Positions 24,572 through 33,539 of a stretch of DNA of 64,000 nt are shown here, one piece after another; position 1 is the first letter of the stretch, and each line of letters begins with the position of its first letter. Under the pieces are notes generated by a model that was not told the DNA's origin, searched no databases, and saw nothing but the letters and a program-made list of their open reading frames with translations. The stretch lies in the NCBI RefSeq assembly GCF_032999765.1, contig NZ_CP136051.1, positions 5,722,501 to 5,786,500 of the forward strand. The letters are read 5' to 3'. The DNA comes from Imperialibacter roseus (lineage in GTDB: Bacteria > Bacteroidota > Bacteroidia > Cytophagales > Cyclobacteriaceae). The position numbers were made by a program, and so were the translations under genes.

Positions 24572-26119
24572 CTACTGATGCTGATCCTTCAGCAGATCGG
24601 TTACTTTCTTGACAGGGTTAAATGTTGAAACTGGCACTTCAACAAACACGGTGTTCCAATTGCTCATCGAACCGTTCCAAAGTCCGGGGAGCTCCTGTGC
24701 CTTCAGGGCCTTGCCATCTTTCGATTTCTCGGTAACAAAGCCCGTTTTGGGGTCGGTGAATTTCATCAGGTCGAACTTCTTCCCGCTATAGTCTTTGGTA
24801 CCACACACCAAGTCAACCGGGTTAAAGTGTGTACTTTCTTCGAAAATTTTCTTTTGCCCTGCATCCTTCAAATCAACCTGCGCACTTTCCACGATCTGTA
24901 GCGACACAGTACCGTCAGGGTTTTTGCACCAAAACGGCCCTCCTCCCGGCTCTCCTTCATTTTTCACCATGCCGCAAATGCGGATGGGTCGGTTGAATTT
25001 GCCTTTGAGGAAAGCCGATCTTTCCGCAGCCGACGCTGTTCTGGCGGTAGTATGATTGCTGGTACAAAGCTCTTTTTCCAAAAAGTCGTACATGGCGTCA
25101 AGATCGGCCGTAGTTGCACCACCAGCTTCAAGTTTTTCAAGGAACCCGAAAATCTTACTTTGGTATTCCAACAGAAGGCTGGCAATCACCTTCTTATAGA
25201 CAAATGTGTCTTCCTTGAGTCGGTCGGGCACCACATTATCTATGTTCTTAACAAATATCACGTCGGCATTAAGGTCGTTGAGGTTGGATAGCAATGCCCC
25301 ATGGCCGGCCGGCCTGAAAAGTAGCCCGCCGTCGTTTTCCCTGAAGGGTTGATTACTCATGTCCACGGCTATGGTGTCAGTAGATGCCTTCTGCTCGGAA
25401 AAGCTTACCTCGAATTTTACCCCGTACTGTTTTTCATAGCCCGCCTGCACGGCAGCCACGTGCTCTTTGAATTTGGCCCGATGTTCAGGGCTTACCGTAA
25501 AATGCAACTTTACACTACCGTCCGACGATTTAGCATAGTTGGCTCCTTCCACAAAGTGCTCCTCCGCAGGAGTTCTGGCAACACCGTTCTTTTTGTGAAA
25601 CTTCAAAAGCCCCTTTGGCAACTGGCCGTAGCCAAGTCCCCTGTCGAGCAACAGGTATTCAAGAATAGAAACATACTTTCGTTTTAAGTGAGCTTCCTCC
25701 AGCGACGTGCCTGACTTTGCATAAGCATTTTTCAAGTCATCGTAAAAAGCGAAATCCTCCAGCCGCTTGAAAAAATCAAACATGGAGCCGCTCTTCTGAT
25801 TGGCTGTGAGCTTTTGATAGTCGGCCTCTGAGCCTGTGTACTCCTCCATAAAGCTGAACAGATCCTTAAACATACGACTGGCCGCTCCGGAGGCAGGCAC
25901 AAACTTCACAATGGCTTTCGAAGCAGTTGCGCTTTCATAGCTTTTCAGCCTCGCATCAATGTCCTTTTCCGACAACTTACTAAGGCCGTCTCCAATAGTC
26001 GCTGCCTTTTCCAGCTTCAAAGGAGGAAAGTCGTCTTTGAAGTTTTGAATTTGAGCTTCCACTACGTCAGTTGAGGAGCCTCTCTTTTTTATGAAATCAA
26101 TATCGCTGCTGGAAAACAT
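24572..26119 (-). CDS. DUF4301 family protein
   Basis: The 515-residue cytoplasmic protein matches DUF4301, a family common in Bacteroidota. Visible motifs are VPASGAASRMFKDL near the N-terminus, which resembles the nucleotide-binding loop of nucleotidyltransferases, and LLFRPAGHGALLSNLNDL with ADVIFVKNIDNVVPDR, recalling UDP-sugar pyrophosphorylases. This suggests a sugar-nucleotide enzyme activity, which I infer only from motif resemblance. No signal peptide is present. It is divergent from a small TerB-like protein gene. Confidence 0.85.
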   Translation of the reverse strand: MFSSSDIDFIKKRGSSTDVVEAQIQNFKDDFPPLKLEKAATIGDGLSKLSEKDIDARLKSYESATASKAIVKFVPASGAASRMFKDLFSFMEEYTGSEADYQKLTANQKSGSMFDFFKRLEDFAFYDDLKNAYAKSGTSLEEAHLKRKYVSILEYLLLDRGLGYGQLPKGLLKFHKKNGVARTPAEEHFVEGANYAKSSDGSVKLHFTVSPEHRAKFKEHVAAVQAGYEKQYGVKFEVSFSEQKASTDTIAVDMSNQPFRENDGGLLFRPAGHGALLSNLNDLNADVIFVKNIDNVVPDRLKEDTFVYKKVIASLLLEYQSKIFGFLEKLEAGGATTADLDAMYDFLEKELCTSNHTTARTASAAERSAFLKGKFNRPIRICGMVKNEGEPGGGPFWCKNPDGTVSLQIVESAQVDLKDAGQKKIFEESTHFNPVDLVCGTKDYSGKKFDLMKFTDPKTGFVTEKSKDGKALKAQELPGLWNGSMSNWNTVFVEVPVSTFNPVKKVTDLLKDQHQ

Positions 26120-26147
26120 TTCGTAAGTCGTTTAAGTCGGCAATTAG

Positions 26148-26168
26148 CTTCACCTAATTAAGGTGAAG
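26148..26168. promoter_or_regulatory. Inverted repeat in the divergent intergenic region
   Basis: CTTCACCT (26148-26155) and AGGTGAAG (26161-26168) pair perfectly over a five-base A/T centre. It lies in the 198-base gap between divergent DUF4301 and TerB-like genes and may be an operator or a short hairpin in the leader of either gene. Confidence 0.35.
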
Positions 26169-26317
26169 GGGTCGATAAATCCAAGGTTAAAATGGATAAG
26201 AATTCTTACTATAAGCTCCTTTGTGTTATTCGCCATAGGGTCTTACGCTTTAAAAATGTTAATTCGTAAAAATCAAAAGTCTTCGTAATTTGTCTACCTA
26301 AAGCATATGTCTCCATC

Positions 26318-26773
26318 ATGAACGAATTTTTGACAATATCACCTACCTTCTACGGTATGAGCATCGTGCCGAAGAAATACTGGAAGGACTATGGCTTTGC
26401 GCTGCTCACTATTGCCGGGGCGGATGGGGATGTGTCAGACCCCGAAATGGACTGGCTTACCGAAGACCTTGGGCAGTCTTTGAAAGTAGGTACCGACCTC
26501 ATTGCTGCCTGGGAAGAGTTCGACTGGGAAAATGCTGATCTTGGCGAAATTTTCCAACGACTTAACCCCAATCAAATAGCAAACTACAGCAAGCTTATGC
26601 TTTACGACGCCATCAGGATGTCCTATGCCGATGGGGATTTTTCTGACAAGGAGCGTGAAAGCGTAGATGAATGTGCCCGAATTCTTAAAGTGAACAAGGA
26701 AACAGTAATGGCCATGGAGGCGCTTGTTGAAATGGAACGGGCAGCCGACAAACTCCGACAAACTATTCTTTAA
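26318..26773 (+). CDS. TerB-like small protein
   Basis: The 151-residue soluble protein is acidic and helical, with two repeats of a pattern seen in TerB-like domains: GADGDVSDPEMDWLTEDLG near residue 35 and YADGDFSDKERESVDECARIL near residue 108. TerB-type domains are thought to bind metal ions and occur in tellurite-resistance and envelope-stress systems. No other ter genes are here, so the link is structural only. It is followed 20 bases later by a C2-like protein gene on the same strand, and the two are likely co-transcribed. Confidence 0.75.
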   Translation: MNEFLTISPTFYGMSIVPKKYWKDYGFALLTIAGADGDVSDPEMDWLTEDLGQSLKVGTDLIAAWEEFDWENADLGEIFQRLNPNQIANYSKLMLYDAIRMSYADGDFSDKERESVDECARILKVNKETVMAMEALVEMERAADKLRQTIL

Positions 26774-26793
26774 ACTCAACATCCAATCAACCT

Positions 26794-27150
26794 ATGGAAG
26801 CGTTATCTATCAGAATCATCAACATTCACTGCTACTTTTATGAAGAAAACGATGGCGACGAAGTATTTCTGGTCATCAACAAAAAGAAAGTATGGCCCGT
26901 GGATGAGAAGTGGTACCGCATGAAGGCCGAATCACTGGAAGTTGACCATGTCATTGACGGCTTCAAGGAGAACGAAAAGGTTGATTTGGAGGTGTGGGAC
27001 TACGACTACCTCAGCCCCAACGACTATATGGGCAAAATCACTATGCTCATCGACAAGCCAGGTGGGCCCTACACCACCGATATGCAGCTGGCCGACCCCA
27101 AGCAAATCGCCCGGTACTCCATCACCTGGGAAATAATAAAACCTAAGTGA
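26794..27150 (+). CDS. Small C2-domain-like protein
   Basis: The 118-residue protein has features of a C2 fold: beta-rich, with KVDLEVWDYDYLSPNDYMG near residues 66-85, the hallmark of C2 calcium- and lipid-binding loops (a WDYD-x-x-NDxxG pattern). C2 domains usually bind membranes or Ca2+ in eukaryotic signalling proteins; bacterial stand-alone versions are little studied. There is no signal peptide, and the gene follows the TerB-like gene, so both could bind metal and act together. It ends three bases before the convergent MaoC gene. Confidence 0.65.
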   Translation: MEALSIRIINIHCYFYEENDGDEVFLVINKKKVWPVDEKWYRMKAESLEVDHVIDGFKENEKVDLEVWDYDYLSPNDYMGKITMLIDKPGGPYTTDMQLADPKQIARYSITWEIIKPK

Positions 27151-27153
27151 CCA

Positions 27154-27558
27154 CTAAGGAATAAGCTCTTTGTGCATCACCTTGGCTTCGCCCTCTATGA
27201 CGGCCTTTCCCGTGGCAACGTGCGTGAGCACTGTGGCAATGATGGCCGAATTTCTCCCGTCAAGACTTACCACCTCCACTCTCGCCTGGTAGTCCTCCCC
27301 TGGGTACACCGGCCTTTTGAATTGCAACGTCTGACCGAGATAGATGGTGCCGTCGCCAGGAAAAATGGTGCCCAGTATCCTGGAGAAAATGGCTGCGCTG
27401 AAAATTCCGTGAACGATTGGTTTCTTAAAAGAGGTATTGGCAGCAAACGCCGCATCGATGTGTACCGGGTTTTTGTCACCGCTTAGCTCGGCAAAGGCAT
27501 TGACCTGCTCCTGAGTAAGTGAAAAAGGCATTTCGTAAGTATCTCCGACTTTCAGCAT
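27154..27558 (-). CDS. MaoC family dehydratase
   Basis: The 134-residue protein is a single hot-dog fold of the MaoC/(R)-specific enoyl-CoA hydratase family, which hydrates trans-2-enoyl-CoA. The hydratase motif is complete: AFAELSGDKNPVHIDAAFA (catalytic Asp and His) and PIVHGIFSAAIFSRILG. The ATG at 27558 (MLKVGDTYEMPFSLTQ) is the natural start; the upstream extension is unlike the family. The physiological substrate is unknown, perhaps linked to fatty-acid turnover. Confidence 0.9.
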   Translation of the reverse strand: MLKVGDTYEMPFSLTQEQVNAFAELSGDKNPVHIDAAFAANTSFKKPIVHGIFSAAIFSRILGTIFPGDGTIYLGQTLQFKRPVYPGEDYQARVEVVSLDGRNSAIIATVLTHVATGKAVIEGEAKVMHKELIP

Positions 27559-27697
27559 AGTAGCTTTGTTTGCCTTAAATATAAGGGCTTTTTTACAACT
27601 ACTTCCGCACAACAAATTTTCACCACCAACGGATTATTGCTTGAATCAAAAACCATTTATGCTGTTCTTCCCGCATTAACCCGAAAACCAATCAGTC

Positions 27698-29887
27698 ATG
27701 CAAAAAAGACTCAACTACTTGTTGCTGCCGGCGTTCATCATGCTCATTCATTGGGCAGAAGCGCAAAGCGGAAAAAAGCCCATCGTCACGTCTGACCTTA
27801 TGAAAATTGTTACCTCCTCACAGCTGGAGGTATCACCCGATACCAGGAAAGCGGTGATGGTCGTCACCAAAAGAGATCAAAAAGGGGATGACTATTTTTA
27901 TAGCCACAACCTTTACATGCTCGATCTTGAAAAAGGTGGAGAGCCTATTCAGCTTACGTTCGGAAAAAAGAGCGACTCACAGCCTACCTGGGCTCCTGAC
28001 GGTGAAAAAATCGCCTTTGTGCGATCCGACGACGGAAAGTCGCAAATATGGATACTGCCGTTAACCGGGGGCGAAGCCTATCCACTTACCTCTGCCAAGC
28101 ACGGTGCTTCTGGCCCCCGCTGGGCTCCCGACGGAAAATCTATTCTCTTTTCGTCGTCCATCCCCGATTGGGACACTGAAGGCACCCCAACCTGGGCTTA
28201 TGAAAGACCAGGAAGAGCATTCAAAGACGAGCCCAACTGGAAGGCGCTAAAAGACGAAGAGAAAAAAGATATCAAGTCTACTCCTGATGGCGACCTTGGA
28301 GAGCTTCGGGCATGGCTGGCCAAAAATGCCGTCGACAAAAACCCACGGGTGTTTGTGAATCAGGATTTCCAGGCGGAACAGGGACTCAACCCCGAGATGA
28401 AGTATCGGCATTTATTCATTCAGTCGCTTGATGCCGGGAAAGCCAGCCAACTCACCAAAGGGTTCCAGGATTTTGCCGGTGGCGATTGGTCGCCGGATGG
28501 AAAAACCATTGTTTGCTCCTCTGTGGCTTACAAAGTGGAGCCCGACAAACAAAGCCACTCTGACCTTTGGAAAATTGACGTCACGTCAGGTTCTGCTACC
28601 TCCTTCCTTCATATGGAGGGTTTTTCCTTAGGCAATCCACAGTTCTCGCCCGACGGAAAGTCCATACTGTTTTACATGCGAGATGATGTAAACAGGCATG
28701 CTACGCAAAATGACCTGGGGCTTGTCAACACCGAGGGCAGCGGCGCAAAAATGATTACAGCGGAGTTTGACAGAGACGCTGGTGGGCCGGTCTTTTCTCC
28801 TGATAACAAAAAAATCTATTTTACTGCGTCGTCCGAAGGGGACATTCCTTTGTACAGCTACGACCTGAAGAAAGGCGAAATCGTTACCCTTTTGGAAGGA
28901 GACAAAGGCATCAATGACTTTGCGCTTGCAGGCAAAAAAATCATCATGACCATTACCGACTTCAACAACCCTCTGGAAGTATACAGCATGGACGTGAAGA
29001 GCGGGGCTTTGACAGCGTTAACACATTTCAACTCGGATTGGCTGAAAGACAAAATCGTCACTCCCGTTTCGGAATACTGGGTCACCCGACCCGACGGCGT
29101 AAAAGTACAGTACTGGGTGATGCAACCCGTTGGCTTCAAACAAGGAACCAAATATCCGACCATACTGGAAATCCATGGTGGGCCTTCTGCCATGTGGGGG
29201 CCGTCGGGACTCAGTATGTGGCATGAATTTCAGTTGCTTTCCAGCTGGGGTTATGGGGTGGTTTTCAGTAACCCACGGGGTAGTGGCGGCTACGGCGATG
29301 CGTTCAAAAAAGGTAATTATAGAGACTGGGGCCACGGGCCTGCCAACGACATTCTGGCAGCTTTGGATGATGCTACTTCCAAAAACAGCTGGGTGGATAC
29401 CGACCAGCTATTTGTAACAGGAGGTAGCTATGCCGGTTACATGGTGGCCTGGCTAGTGACACAAGACCAACGCTTCAAAGCAGCCAATGCGCAAAGAGGT
29501 GTATACGATCTCACTACCTTTATGGGAGAAGGAAATGCCTGGCGGCTGGTACCAACGCATTTTGGCTACCCTTGGGAAGAGGGCGTGCAGGAAATCCTTG
29601 ATGCCAACTCACCAATTACCTTCATTGACCAAATTACGACCCCTCTACTCATCATGCACTCCGATCAGGACCTGAGAACTGGCACCATCCAGTCGGAAAT
29701 GATGTACAAGAGCCTGAAAGCACTTGATAGGCCTGTGGAATATGTGCGCTATCCGGGCGAAGGGCATGAGCTAAGCAGAAGCGGCAATCCGCTGCGCATG
29801 ATGGATAGGCTCGGCCGGTTTATTGAGTTTTTTGAAAGGTATGTAAAGCACCCGGAGGCTCCTGCAGCTACTGTGGGAGAAGATTAA
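27698..29887 (+). CDS. Exported S9 family peptidase (prolyl oligopeptidase-like)
   Basis: The 729-residue product has a signal peptide (LLLPAFIMLIHWAEAQ). The N-terminal half is a WD40-like/TolB-type propeller (PTWAPDGEKIAFVRSDDGKSQIW, GPRWAPDGKSILFSSS, PQFSPDGKSILFYMR). The C-terminal alpha/beta-hydrolase domain starts around residue 460 with ILEIHGGPSAMWG and GYGVVFSNPRGSGGYG; the catalytic Ser577 is in GGSYAGYM, Asp658 in HSDQDLRTG and His690 in GEGHELS. It should cleave oligopeptides in the periplasm. A strong terminator follows. Confidence 0.94.
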   Translation: MQKRLNYLLLPAFIMLIHWAEAQSGKKPIVTSDLMKIVTSSQLEVSPDTRKAVMVVTKRDQKGDDYFYSHNLYMLDLEKGGEPIQLTFGKKSDSQPTWAPDGEKIAFVRSDDGKSQIWILPLTGGEAYPLTSAKHGASGPRWAPDGKSILFSSSIPDWDTEGTPTWAYERPGRAFKDEPNWKALKDEEKKDIKSTPDGDLGELRAWLAKNAVDKNPRVFVNQDFQAEQGLNPEMKYRHLFIQSLDAGKASQLTKGFQDFAGGDWSPDGKTIVCSSVAYKVEPDKQSHSDLWKIDVTSGSATSFLHMEGFSLGNPQFSPDGKSILFYMRDDVNRHATQNDLGLVNTEGSGAKMITAEFDRDAGGPVFSPDNKKIYFTASSEGDIPLYSYDLKKGEIVTLLEGDKGINDFALAGKKIIMTITDFNNPLEVYSMDVKSGALTALTHFNSDWLKDKIVTPVSEYWVTRPDGVKVQYWVMQPVGFKQGTKYPTILEIHGGPSAMWGPSGLSMWHEFQLLSSWGYGVVFSNPRGSGGYGDAFKKGNYRDWGHGPANDILAALDDATSKNSWVDTDQLFVTGGSYAGYMVAWLVTQDQRFKAANAQRGVYDLTTFMGEGNAWRLVPTHFGYPWEEGVQEILDANSPITFIDQITTPLLIMHSDQDLRTGTIQSEMMYKSLKALDRPVEYVRYPGEGHELSRSGNPLRMMDRLGRFIEFFERYVKHPEAPAATVGED

Positions 29888-29966
29888 AGCTAGACCTATT
29901 TTCCTCGGCCTGATTTTGTGCTTAAAGTCAAAGTCTTATGGGGTGAGAACCTATCTTCTACCTTTT

Positions 29967-29995
29967 AATAGCGCCTTACGGCGCTATTTTTTTTC
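29967..29995 (+). terminator. Intrinsic terminator after the S9 peptidase gene
   Basis: Arms AATAGCGCC (29967-29975) and GGCGCTATT (29980-29988) pair perfectly with a TTAC loop and continue into a run of T. The rest of the 29888-30436 interval is AT-rich with no other gene that I can support. Confidence 0.92.
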
Positions 29996-30342
29996 TGTGC
30001 ATTGATACTCTTCCCAAATATTCGGCAATGTCACCAACGTTTATAATCAACCAGTTGCTCTCCTCAAAAAGCACATTTTGTTAACGCTCTATAAAATAGA
30101 CCGTTATGTGCCATATATTTTTCCTGCTGTCTCTCAATGGTCAGCTGTAAATATAAGAATATTCATATTTTATGTCTCATAAAAAGTGTGCAATTAATCG
30201 ATGCAAACGATTGCTGAGGGTAGAAAACACAATGCGCTGTATAAGTTCGTATGCCCTAGTTTAAAATTTGTGCGGACACACTTTCTAGCAGCTCATGAGA
30301 GCATTATCGTTTCGTTACTCTATAAAGCCAGGTGTTTCTTCG

Positions 30343-30370
30343 TTGGTATATAAAAAATTTTATATATTTA
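30343..30370 (+). promoter_or_regulatory. Candidate Bacteroidota promoter of the SusC gene
   Basis: A TTG (30343-30345) is followed after 17 bases by TATATTTA (30363-30370), close to the TAnnTTTG -7 consensus. It lies about 67 bases upstream of the SusC ATG in a very AT-rich leader with an A/T palindrome. The spacing is a little short, so this is a suggestion. Confidence 0.4.
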
Positions 30371-30436
30371 TCCCCTCAACACCCCCTGTTGATTATACCC
30401 TTTAGTTCGAATCAATTATCTATTAAAACATTTTCT

Positions 30437-33400
30437 ATGAAGAAAAAGCTTACCCATTTATTGGTGTTTTGCTTATTGGGCTTCTATGCCCATGCGCAAA
30501 ACCGAGTGATTTCAGGTAAGGTCACCGACGAGGAAGGCGGTGGACTCCCTGGTGTTAACATTTCTGTCAAGGGCACGAGCGTCGGCACAGTTACCGATGT
30601 GGAAGGTGATTATAAAATCACTATGTCTGCCGACGGTACAACCCTCGTTTTCTCTTTTATTGGCTTCACCACACAAGAGGTAGAAGTGGGTTCAAGGTCA
30701 GTGATTGACATTTCGATGACAGCTGACTTTACCCAATTGGATGAGGTAGTAGTTACTTCCTTTGGTTTGGAAAAAGACAAAAAGTCTCTTGGTTACTCCG
30801 TTACTCAGGTAAGTGGTGACCAGTTTACCGACTCCCGTACTACCAACTTGGGAAATGCACTGACAGGTAAAATAGCCGGTGTGAATGTAAGTACGCCTGC
30901 TTCAGGAGCAGCGGGATCAAGCCGTGTGATTATCAGAGGGGGATCTTCCCTGGGTGGATCGGACCAGCCACTTTATGTGGTAAACGGTGTGCCAATGGAC
31001 AATTCTACACTTGGCTCTGCGGGTATGTGGGGTGGAAATGACGGTGGAGATGGTCTTTCTTCTATCAACCCTGATGACATCGAGAGCCTTTCGGTATTGA
31101 AAGGAAACACGGCCGCAGCACTATATGGTGCCCGTGCCGCCAATGGCGTCATTTTGATTACAACAAAGTCAGGTAAGTCAAGAAAAGGTGTCGGCGTTAG
31201 CTTTAACTCCAACTTTACCATGGACAACGTGATTGATCTTACCGACTTTCAGAAAGAGTATGGAATAGGTGTGGATGGCGAAAAGCCTGCCAACGAAACC
31301 GCTGCCCTCGATTACGGCAACTCCTCCTGGGGAGGCAAACTTGACGGATCAAGCGTTGTTCAGTTTGACGGTGTATCAAGACCTTACTCCGATACGGGAG
31401 AAACCATCAAGGACTTCTATCGCACTGGCAAAACATGGACTAATACATTGGCTCTTTCCGGTGGAAACGAAAAAGGCAACTTCCGTTTTTCGGCTTCTGA
31501 TTTGAATAATGACGATATCATGCCGAATGCAAGCTTCGACAGAAAGCTTTTCACAACAGGCTTGAATGGCGCTTTTGGAAACCTTGAGCTAAAACTGACA
31601 GGCCAGTACTCTAAGGAAAAGGCCATCAACCGACCAAGATTGTCGGACTCTCCGGGTAACGCCAACTATGCCATCCTTACAAAGCCTGCTTCTCTTTCTT
31701 ACGAGACGTTGAAGGGTGATCCTGATAAATTAGGAGCAAAAGAGGATGGAACAGAATTCCGTTATCAGGGAAGCAATTATATACAGAACCCTTACTGGGC
31801 AGCTTATCAGTTCAATAGAGAGGATAATAAGGACCGTGTTCTGGGCAACATCGCATTGAAGTACAACTTCTTTGAGTGGCTGTATGTGCAAGGCCGTGTC
31901 GGCACCGACTTTGTGTCCGTAGCTTCTGACAACTACGAGCCTTATGGCACAGCCTACGCTACTACCGGAAGCTTCAACCAGAACATGAGAACCATTAGAG
32001 AAGACAATGCCGATATGTTCATTGGCGTTAACAAAACTTTCGGTGACATTTCGGTAGACGGTCTGGTTGGTGGAAACCGAATGAGAAAAACAGCTGAGCA
32101 GCTAAACGCTGGTGGCTCTGGCTTGAACATTCCCTTTTTCCACAGCGTAACCAACGTTACAAATCAGGCTTACAGCTACAGTTTTTCTGAATACGGTATC
32201 AACTCCATCTTCGGATCAGCAAACATCGGATTCAGAAATTACCTGTTCCTAAACGTGACTGGTCGTCAGGACAAGTTTTCGACCCTTGCGGACGAAAACA
32301 ACTCTCTTTTCTATCCTTCTGCCGGTTTGAGCTTCGTTTTCTCGGACGTGTTTACGATGCCTGAGTTCTTCACCTTTGGAAAGGTGAGAGCGTCGTGGGC
32401 CCAGGTGGGCGGTGGTGCACCAGATCCCTATTCACTTAACCTGACCTACGGACTTGTAGGGCAAGGCCACCAGGGAGCAGTTTTAGGATCCATCAGCAAC
32501 GGTTCCATTCCTAACGCTGCCCTTCAACCATATATTTCCAGCGAAATTGAAGTTGGGTTTGATGTAAGATTGCTGGACAACAGGATTGGTATTGACCTTG
32601 CCTACTATGACAGGACCACAACAGACGACATCCTGAATACAACTATTTCGGGGACATCTGGCTTTGGCTCCACTACGATCAACGTCGGTGAGCTGAGCAA
32701 CAAGGGTGTGGAACTGCTGTTAAAAGGAACGCCAATAGTTGCCAATGGCTTCAGGTGGGATGTTTCCTTCAACTACGCTCACAACATAAGCAACGTGATC
32801 AATCTTGGCACGAACGCACTGGGTGAGCCCATCGAGTTCCTTAACCTTGACGAAGCGAGAACACAACAGGAGAGAATTCGTCACTATGTAGGCCAGCCTT
32901 TGGGAGCCATTGCAGGTTACAAGCAAATGGAAATCGACGGCCAAAAAGTATATGACGCCGACGGATATCCAGTGAGAGGAGACTTCGACCTTATCGCACC
33001 GGGACGTCACCCTGTCAGCGCCGGCATTAGCAATACATTCACCTATAAAAACTTTACGCTCGACTTCCTGATCGATATCCGCAGTGGTGGTTATCTGGCA
33101 TCAAGTACAAACGTAGTAGCCTACAACCTTGGCCTGCACAAAGAAACCCTCCCAGGTCGTGAAAACGGGCTGAGCATTTCCGGAGTGGATGAAGAAGGAC
33201 AAGCACAGACCTGGAACATTGCTCCTGAAAATGTAGACAACTACTACAGCCGCTATTCTCAAATCACTGACAATTTCGTGTACAATGCGTCTTTCGGTAA
33301 ACTCAGGTCGCTGTCTTTGGGTTATAGCCTGCCTTCTACGCTATTGGCGAAGACCCCAATTGAGTCGCTTCGGTTCTCAATAGTTGGTAGAAACCTGGCT

Positions 33401-33532
33401 TTGCTTTGGTCAAGTGTTCCAAATATTGACCCTGAGTCTGCTTACAACAATAGCGGAAATGCGCAGGGGCTTGACTTCTTCGCCATGCCGACAACAAGAA
33501 ACTTTGGTTTCAACCTGTCGGCGTCATTCTAA
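30437..33532 (+). CDS. SusC/RagA family TonB-linked outer-membrane receptor
   Basis: The 1031-residue protein is a TonB-dependent transporter. From the ATG at 30437 it has a signal peptide (LLVFCLLGFYAHAQ), a carboxypeptidase-like regulatory domain (VISGKVTDEEGGGLPGVNI through MTADFTQLDEVVVTSFG), then a plug with VIIRGGSSLGGSDQPLYVVNGVPM, and a long beta barrel ending in NFGFNLSASF, the aromatic terminus typical of outer-membrane barrels. With its SusD partner it imports a large nutrient, probably an oligosaccharide or peptide. No glycoside hydrolase lies nearby, so the substrate cannot be read from context. Longer frames upstream (ATG at 30332) lack a signal peptide. Confidence 0.96.
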   Translation: MKKKLTHLLVFCLLGFYAHAQNRVISGKVTDEEGGGLPGVNISVKGTSVGTVTDVEGDYKITMSADGTTLVFSFIGFTTQEVEVGSRSVIDISMTADFTQLDEVVVTSFGLEKDKKSLGYSVTQVSGDQFTDSRTTNLGNALTGKIAGVNVSTPASGAAGSSRVIIRGGSSLGGSDQPLYVVNGVPMDNSTLGSAGMWGGNDGGDGLSSINPDDIESLSVLKGNTAAALYGARAANGVILITTKSGKSRKGVGVSFNSNFTMDNVIDLTDFQKEYGIGVDGEKPANETAALDYGNSSWGGKLDGSSVVQFDGVSRPYSDTGETIKDFYRTGKTWTNTLALSGGNEKGNFRFSASDLNNDDIMPNASFDRKLFTTGLNGAFGNLELKLTGQYSKEKAINRPRLSDSPGNANYAILTKPASLSYETLKGDPDKLGAKEDGTEFRYQGSNYIQNPYWAAYQFNREDNKDRVLGNIALKYNFFEWLYVQGRVGTDFVSVASDNYEPYGTAYATTGSFNQNMRTIREDNADMFIGVNKTFGDISVDGLVGGNRMRKTAEQLNAGGSGLNIPFFHSVTNVTNQAYSYSFSEYGINSIFGSANIGFRNYLFLNVTGRQDKFSTLADENNSLFYPSAGLSFVFSDVFTMPEFFTFGKVRASWAQVGGGAPDPYSLNLTYGLVGQGHQGAVLGSISNGSIPNAALQPYISSEIEVGFDVRLLDNRIGIDLAYYDRTTTDDILNTTISGTSGFGSTTINVGELSNKGVELLLKGTPIVANGFRWDVSFNYAHNISNVINLGTNALGEPIEFLNLDEARTQQERIRHYVGQPLGAIAGYKQMEIDGQKVYDADGYPVRGDFDLIAPGRHPVSAGISNTFTYKNFTLDFLIDIRSGGYLASSTNVVAYNLGLHKETLPGRENGLSISGVDEEGQAQTWNIAPENVDNYYSRYSQITDNFVYNASFGKLRSLSLGYSLPSTLLAKTPIESLRFSIVGRNLALLWSSVPNIDPESAYNNSGNAQGLDFFAMPTTRNFGFNLSASF

Positions 33533-33539
33533 ACTTTAA

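Noticed and set aside
29996-30336. Long AT-rich leader before susC, searched for tRNA, riboswitch or small gene
   Set aside because: Apart from the terminator and a candidate promoter, no conserved fold or coding signal could be supported.
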